A stretch of DNA of 64,000 bases. Origin: Metabacillus niabensis (GTDB taxonomy: Bacteria; Bacillota; Bacilli; Bacillales; Bacillaceae). Positions 42,564-50,834 of the stretch are shown here, piece by piece (the stretch's first letter is position 1; each line of letters opens with the position of its first letter). The position numbers and the translations under genes are program-made. The DNA lies in assembly GCF_020524345.1 (NCBI RefSeq), contig NZ_JAIVLH010000012.1:1-64000 (forward strand), in the 5' to 3' direction. The notes below the pieces were generated by a model, which was not told where the DNA came from, ran no database searches, and worked only from the letters and a program-made list of their open reading frames with translations.

Positions 42564-43532
42564 CTATGCTTTTTTTACAACTATAGGCTCATTCAAATTA
42601 GTCTTATTATCTTGTAACATTTTCCTTTGATATAAGTTATTCATGATTAGTGAACTAATTATAATTAGTGTTCCGACAATCTCTATAGAAGATATTTGAT
42701 ACCCTTGTATAACCGAAATAGTAATAGTAGTTATGGGTACTAGATTAATAAAAAGGATACCATTTGTTGGTGTAAGAGCTTTATTACCAGCATTCCAACA
42801 AAACACTGCTAAAACACCTGCAAAAAGGATCATATAACCTAATTCAAGCCCTACATTTTTAACAAGTGTAAGTGTGGGCAATTCTAATATTCCAAATAAG
42901 CTAAAGGCAAGCACAATAAGATTAATAGAGATTGCACCGAGAACACAACTCCAAGTTGTATACCTTAACGGTGACCAACCACTAAACTTATTAGCCCCCA
43001 ACGTGTAAAACACCCAACAAATCACACCAATTAACATCCATAGCATGGGTACGACATTATTCCCTGCAGAAAGAAAAGCTTCTGGATCTCCTTTTGTAAC
43101 AACCAGTAAAGTTCCAATGAGTGAGAAAAAAATTGAAAGCAAAACTATTGAGTTTGGCCTTTTTTTCTTAGCGGTCGATATGATGATTAAACTAATCAAC
43201 GGCATTAAACCCAGCACAATAGACGCTAATAAGGCACCTGTATCTCCCGCCATTTTTTGACCTGAAAACATTAAAAAATTAAAACCCACAAATCCTATCG
43301 TACCGTAGAACCATAAAAGAAGAAGATTCCCTTCAACCTTTAGACTTTTCTTACCCTCAAATAATAGGAGAAGTAATAAAAATATAAGAGTAGCAGCTGT
43401 ATAACGTATAGCTGTAAATGAAAATGGATCTATTTGTTTTAATGCACTCCGCATAATAGGAAACTGTCCTCCCCATGATAGAACAGTTAGTAAACATAAG
43501 ATTGTACCTTTAATTAATTGGTTCTTGTTCAA
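42564..43532 (-). CDS. EamA/DMT-family transporter
   Basis: This 322-residue protein has ten hydrophobic segments in two homologous halves, the EamA pattern (LTVLSWGGQFPIMRSALKQIDPFSFTAIRYTAATLIFLL at about 16-54). Members export or import small metabolites such as amino acids. No partner gene indicates the substrate. The gene appears to be a single unit. Confidence 0.87.
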   Translation of the reverse strand: MNKNQLIKGTILCLLTVLSWGGQFPIMRSALKQIDPFSFTAIRYTAATLIFLLLLLLFEGKKSLKVEGNLLLLWFYGTIGFVGFNFLMFSGQKMAGDTGALLASIVLGLMPLISLIIISTAKKKRPNSIVLLSIFFSLIGTLLVVTKGDPEAFLSAGNNVVPMLWMLIGVICWVFYTLGANKFSGWSPLRYTTWSCVLGAISINLIVLAFSLFGILELPTLTLVKNVGLELGYMILFAGVLAVFCWNAGNKALTPTNGILFINLVPITTITISVIQGYQISSIEIVGTLIIISSLIMNNLYQRKMLQDNKTNLNEPIVVKKA

Positions 43533-43564
43533 CTTCTTCTTCTCTCCATTCCAGAATAATCCTT

Positions 43565-43604
43565 AAAAGCCACTTCTATGTTAGAGATGATAGAAGTGGC
43601 TTTT
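43565..43604. terminator. Intrinsic terminator of the ADH-like gene
   Basis: A perfect 15-bp stem (43565-43579 with 43590-43604) with A and T runs; on the minus strand it follows the reductase gene stop. Confidence 0.9.
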
Positions 43605-43648
43605 ATTAATGAAATAATAGATACCTTTATACTAACGTCTTTAAAAGA

Positions 43649-44668
43649 TTAAAAACTCTCTAAAACAACTTTACCTATCATTTGACCAGTTTCCACCATT
43701 TCATGGGCTTTACGAAGGTTATCGGCATTAATTGGAGAAATTGTTTCTTTTAATGTAGTACGGAACTGACCTTCTTCAATTAACTGGCTTAATGAGGTTA
43801 ATAATTCATGCTGTTTAACCATATCAGTAGTTTGATACATTGCTCTTGTAAACATGAACTCCCAAACAAATGTAGCACTTTTACTTTTTAAAACGTTTAA
43901 ATCTAGTGGTTTACTGTTTTCAACAATTGAACAAATTTTACCTTGAGGAATAATGACGTCACCCATACTTTCCCAGTGCTGGTCTGTATTATTTAAGCAG
44001 AAGATATAGTCAACTTCACTATAACCAAACTTTTCTAATTGGGGTCGGAAAGATTGATGATGATTAATCACTAAATCTGACCCAAGTTCTTTAACCCATT
44101 TTGTGCTTTCTTCTCTAGAAGCTGTTGAGATAACTGTTAGTCCAGCCAATTTAGCCAACTGAATAGCAGCAGACCCAACTCCACCAGCTCCACCAATAAT
44201 TAAAATAGTCTTGTTCGTATTCTCTTGTTTGTTATGCAAATCAATACCTAATCGATCAAATAGACCTTCCCATGCGGTAATGGCAGTTAAAGGTAAAGCA
44301 GCTGCTTCTGCATCACTTAATGTTTCTGGTTTTTTTCCAACAATTCTTTCGTCTACTAACTGATATTCACTATAACTTCCTGGTCTAGTGATACTACCTG
44401 CATAATAAACCTTATCTCCCGGTTTAAAGATTGAGCAATCCGGGCCCACCTCTTCAACTACACCACAAGCATCCCAACCAAGAATTTTTAGAGCTTCTTC
44501 CTCCTTTTCTTTAGGTGAACGAACCTTTACATCAACTGGGTTAATGGAAATTGCCTTGATTTTTACAAGTAAGTCACGCTGAGTAGGTACTGGTCTATCA
44601 ATGTTTTCCTCAATAAGACTCTCCTTATGTTCAATTGGTAAGTATTTGTATAAACCTATAGCTTTCAT
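43649..44668 (-). CDS. Zinc-type alcohol dehydrogenase-like (MDR) oxidoreductase
   Basis: This 339-residue protein has the medium-chain dehydrogenase layout: a GroES-like N-domain (ISINPVDVKVRS; GWDACGVVEEVGPDCSIFKPGDKVYY) and a Rossmann domain with ILIIGGAGGVGSAAIQLAKLAG (about 165-186). The zinc ligands of classical ADH are absent, so it belongs to the quinone-reductase-like ZADH group that reduces quinones or reactive carbonyls. A 32-bp element upstream at 44731-44762 is shared with the PfpI gene, suggesting common HxlR control in electrophile stress. Confidence 0.9.
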   Translation of the reverse strand: MKAIGLYKYLPIEHKESLIEENIDRPVPTQRDLLVKIKAISINPVDVKVRSPKEKEEEALKILGWDACGVVEEVGPDCSIFKPGDKVYYAGSITRPGSYSEYQLVDERIVGKKPETLSDAEAAALPLTAITAWEGLFDRLGIDLHNKQENTNKTILIIGGAGGVGSAAIQLAKLAGLTVISTASREESTKWVKELGSDLVINHHQSFRPQLEKFGYSEVDYIFCLNNTDQHWESMGDVIIPQGKICSIVENSKPLDLNVLKSKSATFVWEFMFTRAMYQTTDMVKQHELLTSLSQLIEEGQFRTTLKETISPINADNLRKAHEMVETGQMIGKVVLESF

Positions 44669-44730
44669 TGTAATTGCCTCCTATAAAAGTATTTTCAGCT
44701 ACAATTATAGTAATTCAGGTGGTGAAACGT

Positions 44731-44762
44731 AAGTAGGCACAATTATGTGAGATAGTTACATT
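44731..44762 (-). promoter_or_regulatory. Shared HxlR-type regulatory element, copy A
   Basis: This 32-base stretch matches 48269-48300 at 26 positions, including GCACAAT, ATGT and GATAGT. Each copy lies 60-70 bases before the start of a minus-strand gene near an HxlR regulator. It may include the promoter. Confidence 0.6.
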
Positions 44763-44917
44763 AATGTTAGTTATGGAGTAAACCTTTTTAGTAAGCGGTT
44801 ACTAAAACTTTTAAGGAAAGAAAGTAACGAAAGAGTGGGTAGATTAGAAGAAGGTGTAAAAGGAGGTTTATTTTTTTGATTATAATTATTAACTCATTTA
44901 GTTCGTAGGATGATTCT

Positions 44918-45271
44918 TTATTCTTTAGTTATCTCGTAATCCCACTTTTCTCCCCACTTTCGCATTTCTTCAAAGATATAAAGCAAATCGATACCTTTTT
45001 TTGTTAACTGGTAATCTGCATGAGTTGGAACAACAGGATATATTGTTTTTTTAATGATATTTTGCTTTTCTAGCTTCTTTAAACAAGAGGTTAGTGTTTT
45101 CGGACTTATACCCTCTAAACATCTCAGTAATTCGCAAAATCTTTTACAATCACCATTTAATGACAAAATTATTTTATAGTTCCATTTGCCCCCAATAACC
45201 TCTAGAGCACTATTGATAGGACAATTAGTTGATTTTGTCATTTGCACTACATTTTGGTTATGAATATTCAT
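44918..45271 (-). CDS. HxlR-family regulator
   Basis: This 117-residue winged-helix protein has the HxlR core NCPINSALEVIGGKWNYKIILSLNGDCKRFCELLRCLEGISPKTLTSCLKKLEKQNII. The conserved N-terminal Cys (about 17), which senses quinones and aldehydes in YodB-type relatives, is present, with additional Cys at about 44, 48 and 52. It is on the same strand as the ADH-like gene 250 bases downstream and probably controls it. Confidence 0.92.
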   Translation of the reverse strand: MNIHNQNVVQMTKSTNCPINSALEVIGGKWNYKIILSLNGDCKRFCELLRCLEGISPKTLTSCLKKLEKQNIIKKTIYPVVPTHADYQLTKKGIDLLYIFEEMRKWGEKWDYEITKE

Positions 45272-45533
45272 ATATATCCCTGCTTTCTTAAAGGTAACAG
45301 CACTCCCTCTGATAAGTTAAAATACTTAATACGAAGTAGTTCAATTATCACGAAAATCTACTTTCCTAGAGGTAACTATGTATAACGAATGTAATTAGAA
45401 TAATAGAATGTAACTACTTTTCAAACAAATTTCACAACAATATAATTGGTTTGTATTTCCTAACAAGGAAAAACATACCATAAAATTCGAGTTTAGGAAA
45501 CTGAATAGAAAGGAGGGATATTAAAATCTTAAT

Positions 45534-45655
45534 GGTTTCGAAAAGGATAAATGAGGTGTGTCGTTATCTCGCAATGTTTGGCCGCATAAGAGATAACGAC
45601 ACAAGAAAACGTTTTCTAACGTTTATTTGTTATCATTTTATTACTTTTGAAACCC
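45534..45655 (+). promoter_or_regulatory. Structured 5' leader, probable attenuator
   Basis: A perfect 13-bp hairpin (45558-45570 with 45590-45602, 19-base loop) sits inside an outer near-match pairing of GGTTTCGAAAAG (45534-45545) with CTTTTGAAACC (45645-45655). GATAAC of the right arm can also pair with GTTATC at about 45629-45634, giving two exclusive states. It lies 60-180 bases before the large unrecognised gene. Confidence 0.55.
45551..45589 (+). CDS. Candidate 12-residue leader peptide
   Basis: ATG at 45551 preceded by AAAAGGATAA opens MRCVVISQCLAA and a stop at 45587. The frame covers the left arm and loop of the hairpin, so a ribosome stalled on it would free the right arm. Two Cys codons and two valines stand out. 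Translation is not proven. Confidence 0.4.
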   Translation: MRCVVISQCLAA

Positions 45656-45717
45656 TTTAGCAATCATTTTGCATTTCAAAAACAGCAACTTTTAAAAAAA
45701 TCAGGAGGGTTTTAAAA

Positions 45718-47607
45718 ATGAAAACAGGTTATTTAAACATTAACAAGGGATTTTTTAAGAGAGCATTACTCACTGAGTTAATAGATTCTATTGAGGAATT
45801 AAGAATCAAAGCAATTAAAGCGATTGATCCAAAAGATGATGAATTTATCAAAAATACGCCTTACGCTATTGAGGAATATTACAATACTAAAGAATTATAT
45901 GAAAAGGTACAAAGAGAGCTGGAGTTACTTGTGAAAGAGTTCCCTAATTTAGAGGAATTTCAAATGCTACTCCTTCCAGAAATTAATAAACTAATGAATG
46001 TAAATATTCATACAACTGAATTATTAGATAGTTTTTATAAGATTTTTTCAATTCTTCATATTCACTTACAGACGTTTGAAAACTGTGATGAAAATACAAG
46101 TGAAGTATATGTAAATAATGAATCATTACATATACTTATCAACTTAATTGGTGAGAATAAAGCTAATACAAGGGAATTATCAATTTCTGAATATTTAAAT
46201 TTAATTAGTACTCTTATCTCTACTTTACGCAAACAGGAACGTAAACCAACATTTGAAGAACGTCTAGGTATTCGTATTGCCTATGAGTTATTAGCAAAAG
46301 GGAATCGCTTTGATAGTACCATTATTCCATGGGGAAATTCTGGTTTCCGTGATGTTCAAACATATGCATCGATTACAGATCCAGGAATTGGTCACTTATA
46401 TGGTACCTTAGACAAAAACAGCAACTTAAAAGGTGTGATTGTCCACATTGAACATCTTGAGAGAGGCGGAGACCAAAATCGTGAAGAAATGGAACCGTAT
46501 CGTATCCCTAACTTCAACATTATTGGAAAAGTGAAATTAAATGTTGGTAAAGATGCACCATCTTCTTCATATGTAGGTAGACCTGTATTTGAAAGCAAAT
46601 TCAAACCTTCTGCTTTAAAAACCGTTCATACCCTTGCTGCAGCATGCTCAGCTATTTTTATGGATGGCTTAACAGAGTGTAAATTAGCAATCGAACGAAT
46701 GACAGCTTCCGAAGCTATCACATTCTTAAAATACATGTCTGGTAATATCAGAAGAGACAAGTATACACAAGCCCTTTCAGCTGCATTTAATATCAATACC
46801 CCTATTCTAGATGATCGGGATGAAACCTTGGTAGAGAATAATGGTAAACCTAAACTAATAACCAGTCGCTTCGAAATTGGAATGCTAGGAATAGAGATTG
46901 TTAAAGCGGGTGGATTTGATAAAGTTACTTGGGATGGAACTGCTAATACTTACCCGAGCAAATGTGTAATCGAACAATTAACGTTTAGTGAGGCTCTAAC
47001 ATTGGTTCATAAAGCTCATGAAGAAGGATTAATCACTTATTTTTCCGCTGGATTTAGATTTAATCATTTACCACAAGTAATTTACACAGGGGTTGATGGC
47101 ATTGGTTTAGGAGGAGCACAAATTCTTCGTTATATGGACAAAGATACAGGTTATCACGGTCCATTTAAAGAAGAAAACATCTCTAAAATTATAGATATAC
47201 GTGAAGAAGCAATAAAAGATGTAAGAGGAAAGGCCGCTATTTTATTAAGTAGATTAGATCGTATGTATTTTGAAAAGAGTATTACACCTGAAGATAATGA
47301 AAAACGCGATGTCCTTTACAAACAATTACGTGATGAAAATGTAGATGAATTAGCTACTACTATCGACGAATTAGCTCATATTGATTCTTTACCTAATGAT
47401 GAATCTCACCCATTAATTGGCTGGGCAGGTCGTATAATCTCGGCTGGTACATCATCTATCGCAGCACAATCTATCGGTAGATGGGAAGAGTTTATTGTAT
47501 CGTTACGCGAAGCTATGGTCAATCAAGACTATGAAAGGCTAGCTGAACAATTACTGTCTATTCAAGAGGCTTTGAAAGAATCTCACCGAGAACTTGTAAC
47601 AGTATAA
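45718..47607 (+). CDS. Large protein of unknown family, 629 residues
   Basis: CAGGAGG stands nine bases before the ATG. Residues 1-170 are helical (KTGYLNINKGFFKRALLTELIDSIEELR...). From about 180 a well-conserved-looking core follows with TIIPWGNSGFRDVQTYASITDPG, VHTLAAACSAIFMDGLTECKLAIER and, near 435-470, AHEEGLITYFSAGFRFNHL then QVIYTGVDGIGLGG, a pattern like the phosphate-binding end of a TIM barrel. There is no signal or membrane segment. I cannot name the family. It is flanked by HxlR regulators and a PfpI gene and has its own terminator. Confidence 0.85.
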   Translation: MKTGYLNINKGFFKRALLTELIDSIEELRIKAIKAIDPKDDEFIKNTPYAIEEYYNTKELYEKVQRELELLVKEFPNLEEFQMLLLPEINKLMNVNIHTTELLDSFYKIFSILHIHLQTFENCDENTSEVYVNNESLHILINLIGENKANTRELSISEYLNLISTLISTLRKQERKPTFEERLGIRIAYELLAKGNRFDSTIIPWGNSGFRDVQTYASITDPGIGHLYGTLDKNSNLKGVIVHIEHLERGGDQNREEMEPYRIPNFNIIGKVKLNVGKDAPSSSYVGRPVFESKFKPSALKTVHTLAAACSAIFMDGLTECKLAIERMTASEAITFLKYMSGNIRRDKYTQALSAAFNINTPILDDRDETLVENNGKPKLITSRFEIGMLGIEIVKAGGFDKVTWDGTANTYPSKCVIEQLTFSEALTLVHKAHEEGLITYFSAGFRFNHLPQVIYTGVDGIGLGGAQILRYMDKDTGYHGPFKEENISKIIDIREEAIKDVRGKAAILLSRLDRMYFEKSITPEDNEKRDVLYKQLRDENVDELATTIDELAHIDSLPNDESHPLIGWAGRIISAGTSSIAAQSIGRWEEFIVSLREAMVNQDYERLAEQLLSIQEALKESHRELVTV

Positions 47608-47633
47608 ATGAATAGTTAATCCTTAATGATAAT

Positions 47634-47665
47634 GGGCTGCTTACTTACGTAAACAGCCCTTTTTT
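47634..47665 (+). terminator. Intrinsic terminator
   Basis: GGGCTG (47634-47639) pairs with CAGCCC (47654-47659), followed by six Ts, ending the large gene; the convergent PfpI gene stops at the same point. Confidence 0.85.
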
Positions 47666-48198
47666 CAAGAATATTGTAGTTTATTTTTTTTGTTTAATAC
47701 GCTGATAATTGCCACTGTAAAGTGTTTTAGATCATCTGGAGTTCTACTTGTTACTAGCGAATGATTCCAAACAACAACAGGTTCGTCATAAACAATAGCA
47801 CCTGCGTTACGCAAATCCATATGAATTGATTTGTATCCAGTCATTTGCTTGCCTTGTAATATGTCGGCATTAATTAATAGCTGAGGGCCATGGCAAATAG
47901 CGAAGATCGGTTTATTTGTAAAGTCGAATTTCTTAACAAATGACACAAAGCGGTCGTCAGCTCTCAAAATGTCCGGTGAAAATCCTCCAGGTATGAAAAG
48001 AGCATCAAAATCCAGAGGGTCTACTTCCCCAATCCCTAACTGAGTCTCTACAGTCCCCCCATATACACCTTGTAATTTAATGTTTGCTTCTTTACCAATT
48101 AAAGTTATCTCATATCCCGCTTCCTCAATTGCATTTGCAGGAACTTGTAATTCTTCATGGTGATACATATCCCCTACTAAGACAGCTACTTTTCTCAT
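47665..48198 (-). CDS. DJ-1/PfpI-family protein (type 1 glutamine amidotransferase-like)
   Basis: This 177-residue protein has the PfpI layout: Glu in YHHEELQVPANAIEEAGYEI, IPGGFSPDILR and the nucleophile elbow PIFAICHGPQLLINA (Cys about 102). Relatives act as glyoxalase-like or deglycase-type enzymes or as chaperones under carbonyl stress. The gene is divergent from the second HxlR regulator and has element copy B upstream. With the ADH-like reductase it parallels adhA-yraA of Bacillus subtilis, which respond to aldehydes through a different regulator. Confidence 0.9.
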   Translation of the reverse strand: MRKVAVLVGDMYHHEELQVPANAIEEAGYEITLIGKEANIKLQGVYGGTVETQLGIGEVDPLDFDALFIPGGFSPDILRADDRFVSFVKKFDFTNKPIFAICHGPQLLINADILQGKQMTGYKSIHMDLRNAGAIVYDEPVVVWNHSLVTSRTPDDLKHFTVAIISVLNKKNKLQYS

Positions 48199-48268
48199 TT
48201 TTTCTCATTCTCCTTACTGTAATTTTTTATGATACAAACAAATTTTAAATACTTTAGGAGGGAGGAAA

Positions 48269-48300
48269 AAGTACGCACAATCATGTAGGATAGTATCATT
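48269..48300 (-). promoter_or_regulatory. Shared HxlR-type regulatory element, copy B
   Basis: Counterpart of 44731-44762, in the divergent gap between the PfpI and HxlR genes, at the same distance from the minus-strand start. Shared bases include GCACAAT, ATGT and GATAGT. Confidence 0.6.
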
Positions 48301-48481
48301 TTTTATACTTATGAACACCCTTTATTAATCCATAAGACTTAAATTTATAGGATATTTTTACTGTATTTACCTCATTTTAGAAAATTATTCCTTAAACATG
48401 GTAAGATTAGTATGCATTAAAACAGTATTATTTATCTAAAAGTTATAGAGAAAAAACAATTGTTTTAGGAGTGACTGAGAA

Positions 48482-48844
48482 ATGAGAAATAGAAAAAGTG
48501 GATATGGTTGTCCTGAGGGATGTCCGGTAGAAGCAACTCTGGATGTTATTGGTGGAAAGTGGAAAGGAGTTATTTTATTCCACCTTATTGATGAAAAGAA
48601 ACGATTTAACAAACTTAGAACATTAATGCCAGGTATTACTCAACGCATGCTTTCTTTACAATTAAGGGAGTTGGAAAATGATGGCATTATACATAGAGAA
48701 GTGTACCCTGAAATTCCTCCTAAAGTAGAATATTCTTTAACTGACTTTGGGAGAACGTTAGAACCAATTATTCTCTTAATGAAAGACTGGGGGGAGAATT
48801 ATAAAAAACTTATGATCAAGGAAAAAAAGGAGAATATTAACTAG
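48482..48844 (+). CDS. HxlR-family regulator
   Basis: This 120-residue winged-helix protein has [37 protein letters not shown] and [35 protein letters not shown]. Two N-terminal Cys residues (about 9 and 13) precede the helix, giving a possible redox switch. It is divergent from the PfpI gene and probably represses it. It differs clearly from the other HxlR gene, so the two are not a recent duplication. Confidence 0.92.
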   Translation: MRNRKSGYGCPEGCPVEATLDVIGGKWKGVILFHLIDEKKRFNKLRTLMPGITQRMLSLQLRELENDGIIHREVYPEIPPKVEYSLTDFGRTLEPIILLMKDWGENYKKLMIKEKKENIN

Positions 48845-48874
48845 AACAAACAATTGTATATTTCCCCAATAATT

Positions 48875-48905
48875 AAGAAGGTTTCCTTTATGGAACCCTT
48901 TCTTT
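48875..48905 (+). terminator. Probable terminator after the HxlR gene
   Basis: AAGAAGGTTTCC pairs imperfectly with GGAACCCTTTCTT around TTTAT. Confidence 0.5.
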
Positions 48906-49322
48906 AGAGATGATAAGTACCTCTCATTTCCTTAAATTATATAAACATCCAATCCTTTCCTCCTTGATCTCCATTGGGTATGGACTTAACTTTTATATCC
49001 TATATAAAGTCATCTATATACTTTTTATAACTTTTACACCAAGTTACTTCCATCAATATTCATCCATCCTTCTTTAACATAACCTTTGATCCTCCAGATC
49101 TCTAACTATATGGCCAGCTCTTCTAATACAACATAAGAACTTTTTAACGTTTCAGTCGATTGTAAGCTAAATTCGTTGGCTTAACCCGCATATATTATAT
49201 TTGGTTAGGGACTATTTGTCATCACGAGCTATATTCATGGATAACCGTAAAGTAGCTGTTTATACTTCTTTTGTTTTCACAATTTTTTACTCAGCTTCGA
49301 TAAAAACTAACGATTAGAAATA
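48906..49322. other. Gene-poor decayed stretch
   Basis: No start codon with a ribosome site and no family features. Short protein-like pieces without continuity suggest old, lost genes. Confidence 0.45.
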
Positions 49323-49598
49323 GAAGGCATTATCGCTGGAAGTGATTTCGTTGCAGCCGGATTAATAAGATCTGCTGTTAGAAATAACATTCAAATACCT
49401 CAACATTTTTCAATAGTTGGTTTTGATAATCATCCAATATCATTAGTTACGAATCCACAAATTTCCTCCATCTGAAATCGTATTCAAGATATGTCTAATG
49501 ACTTAGTAAATCACATAGTAAATAAGATTAATGGTGTAAAACAAACTCCTATCAAAAAGGTATATAACGGGGAGTTTATTAAAAGAAATTCTAGTTAG
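49323..49598 (+). pseudogene. LacI/GalR-family regulator, C-terminal remnant
   Basis: In one frame: GIIAGSDFVAAGLIRSAVRNN, then IPQHFSIVGFDNHPISLVTNPQISSI, the ligand-domain end of LacI-type regulators. An in-frame TGA at 49473 interrupts it, and the DNA-binding half is missing. A terminator hairpin (49707-49738) follows. Confidence 0.8.
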
Positions 49599-49706
49599 TA
49601 TTTAATACTATACACTCAGGAGATCAACTTATACCGCTATTATTAGTAACGAATTCGGTTCAGAAGGAGATACAATGGATTCTCAAACTCAATTAACAGC
49701 TTAATT

Positions 49707-49738
49707 AAAAGCGTGATGTAGGTAACCATTACGCTTTT
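49707..49738 (+). terminator. Intrinsic terminator
   Basis: AAAAGCGT (49707-49714) pairs with ACGCTTTT (49731-49738), continuing into Ts. It follows a nine-codon relic frame with GGAG before its ATG at 49674. Confidence 0.7.
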
Positions 49739-50100
49739 TACAATTCGGACCATTCTATAGTTGAAAACGAAATGTTAACTAAAATCAAAAAAACTTCTTC
49801 ATTATAAATCAAACACCTAAAACGATAAAAGTACATCGCTAATACCTAACTTGATTGCCATAATGGTAGGAGGTTGAGCTTTAAATACTCCTATTACAAT
49901 TGTAAGCCTTTCACTTGGGATACGTCCGTGATAAGCCCAAAAACTGCTATAAGTAAGGTGAAAATAAACTTGTTTACTTTTGACGGCGTGAAGCCGCATT
50001 CTGTCGTTGAAAAATTGCGTAGTTGTTTTTAAAATGTTCTTTACTTTTCAAACTTACCAAAGGTTTTACACTTAGGCTTTGTGGTGAAAAAGTCTTTTAC
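49739..50100. other. Gene-poor decayed stretch
   Basis: A minus-strand frame at 49817-49999 ends in a protein-like tail (VIGVFKAQPPTIMAIKLGI) but has no ribosome site; it may be another remnant. Nothing else is recognisable. Confidence 0.4.
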
Positions 50101-50140
50101 CGTTATTCCACAAAAGTGCCCGATCGATTGTGGAATAGCG
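50101..50140. repeat. Near-perfect inverted repeat, TTCCACAA type
   Basis: CGTTATTCCACAA pairs with TTGTGGAATAGCG with one mismatch. A half copy (CGCTATTCCACAA) occurs at 13090-13102, so it is a dispersed element. Confidence 0.6.
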
Positions 50141-50289
50141 GATTCTTTTAGCAGGAATATGAATGGTGACGCTTAGCACAGCTTACCATTTGTTAATATA
50201 ATTGCTTTTCCGCCCAATTGGTATAAATTTCATACAATCACCACCCAAACAAGGGTTAATTCCAAATTAATGTTAATGCTAGTATTGTT

Positions 50290-50779
50290 TATGGACACAT
50301 CTTAGTTAAGTTTTCTAATAATTGATCATAATAAAAATGAAAGATTGTGTCCTTTATGGGAAATCATAATGCAAGCAAAAAATTTAATGAAGACGTAAAA
50401 AAATTGGTGGTCTTTACCGTTCTGGTAGTTCAGTAAACAATTTATACAGTAAATATTGCGTTTCTGATGTAACCATTTACAAATGGATTAATCAATTTCC
50501 CCCAATAGAATTGGAAGATGGAACTTCCGTTACTCCAGACGATTTTGCCATTCTACAAAAACTGATTCGTCGCTTTCAGGAAGAAAATAAGATCTTAAAA
50601 AAGGCTATAGCCATATTCGTGAGAAAATAAGTCTTACTGAGCTAACTACTGTTATAGATGATTATAGGATCAATATGCTGTTAAGACCTTATGTAACGTT
50701 CTAGGGATTTCCAGAAATACGTATTATCAGCCTTTGCAAGATATTGAATCTAATCGTGAACGTGAAAATAAGAGATAAC
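50290..50779 (+). mobile_element. IS3-family insertion sequence remnant
   Basis: From the ATG at 50357 an OrfA-type transposase reads MGNHNASKKFNEDVKK, breaks frame at a run of As, and continues with GLYRSGSSVNNLYSKY and later FQEENKILKKAIAIF, the helix-turn-helix and leucine-zipper part. An OrfB start follows (HIREKISL; VLGISRNTYYQPL) with further breaks, then the element is cut off near 50779. The left boundary is a guess. Confidence 0.82.
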
Positions 50780-50813
50780 CCATTTTAAAATATTTTCAAA
50801 TTTAGCATTTGAA

Positions 50814-50823
50814 GGGGGGGGGG
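50814..50823 (+). repeat. Run of ten Gs at a ribosome-binding position
   Basis: Ten consecutive Gs stand 11 bases before the ATG of the GerAB-type gene, where the ribosome site should be. Such runs are rare in this AT-rich sequence and prone to slippage. Confidence 0.85.
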
Positions 50824-50834
50824 CATAATTATTT

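Noticed and set aside
45534-45655. Known riboswitch class for the leader of the 629-residue gene
   Set aside because: I compared it mentally with SAM, TPP, FMN, purine, lysine, c-di-GMP, guanidine and Mn2+ signatures and found none.
49817-49999. 60-codon minus-strand frame
   Set aside because: The tail looks protein-like but there is no start signal or family match; treated as decayed DNA.
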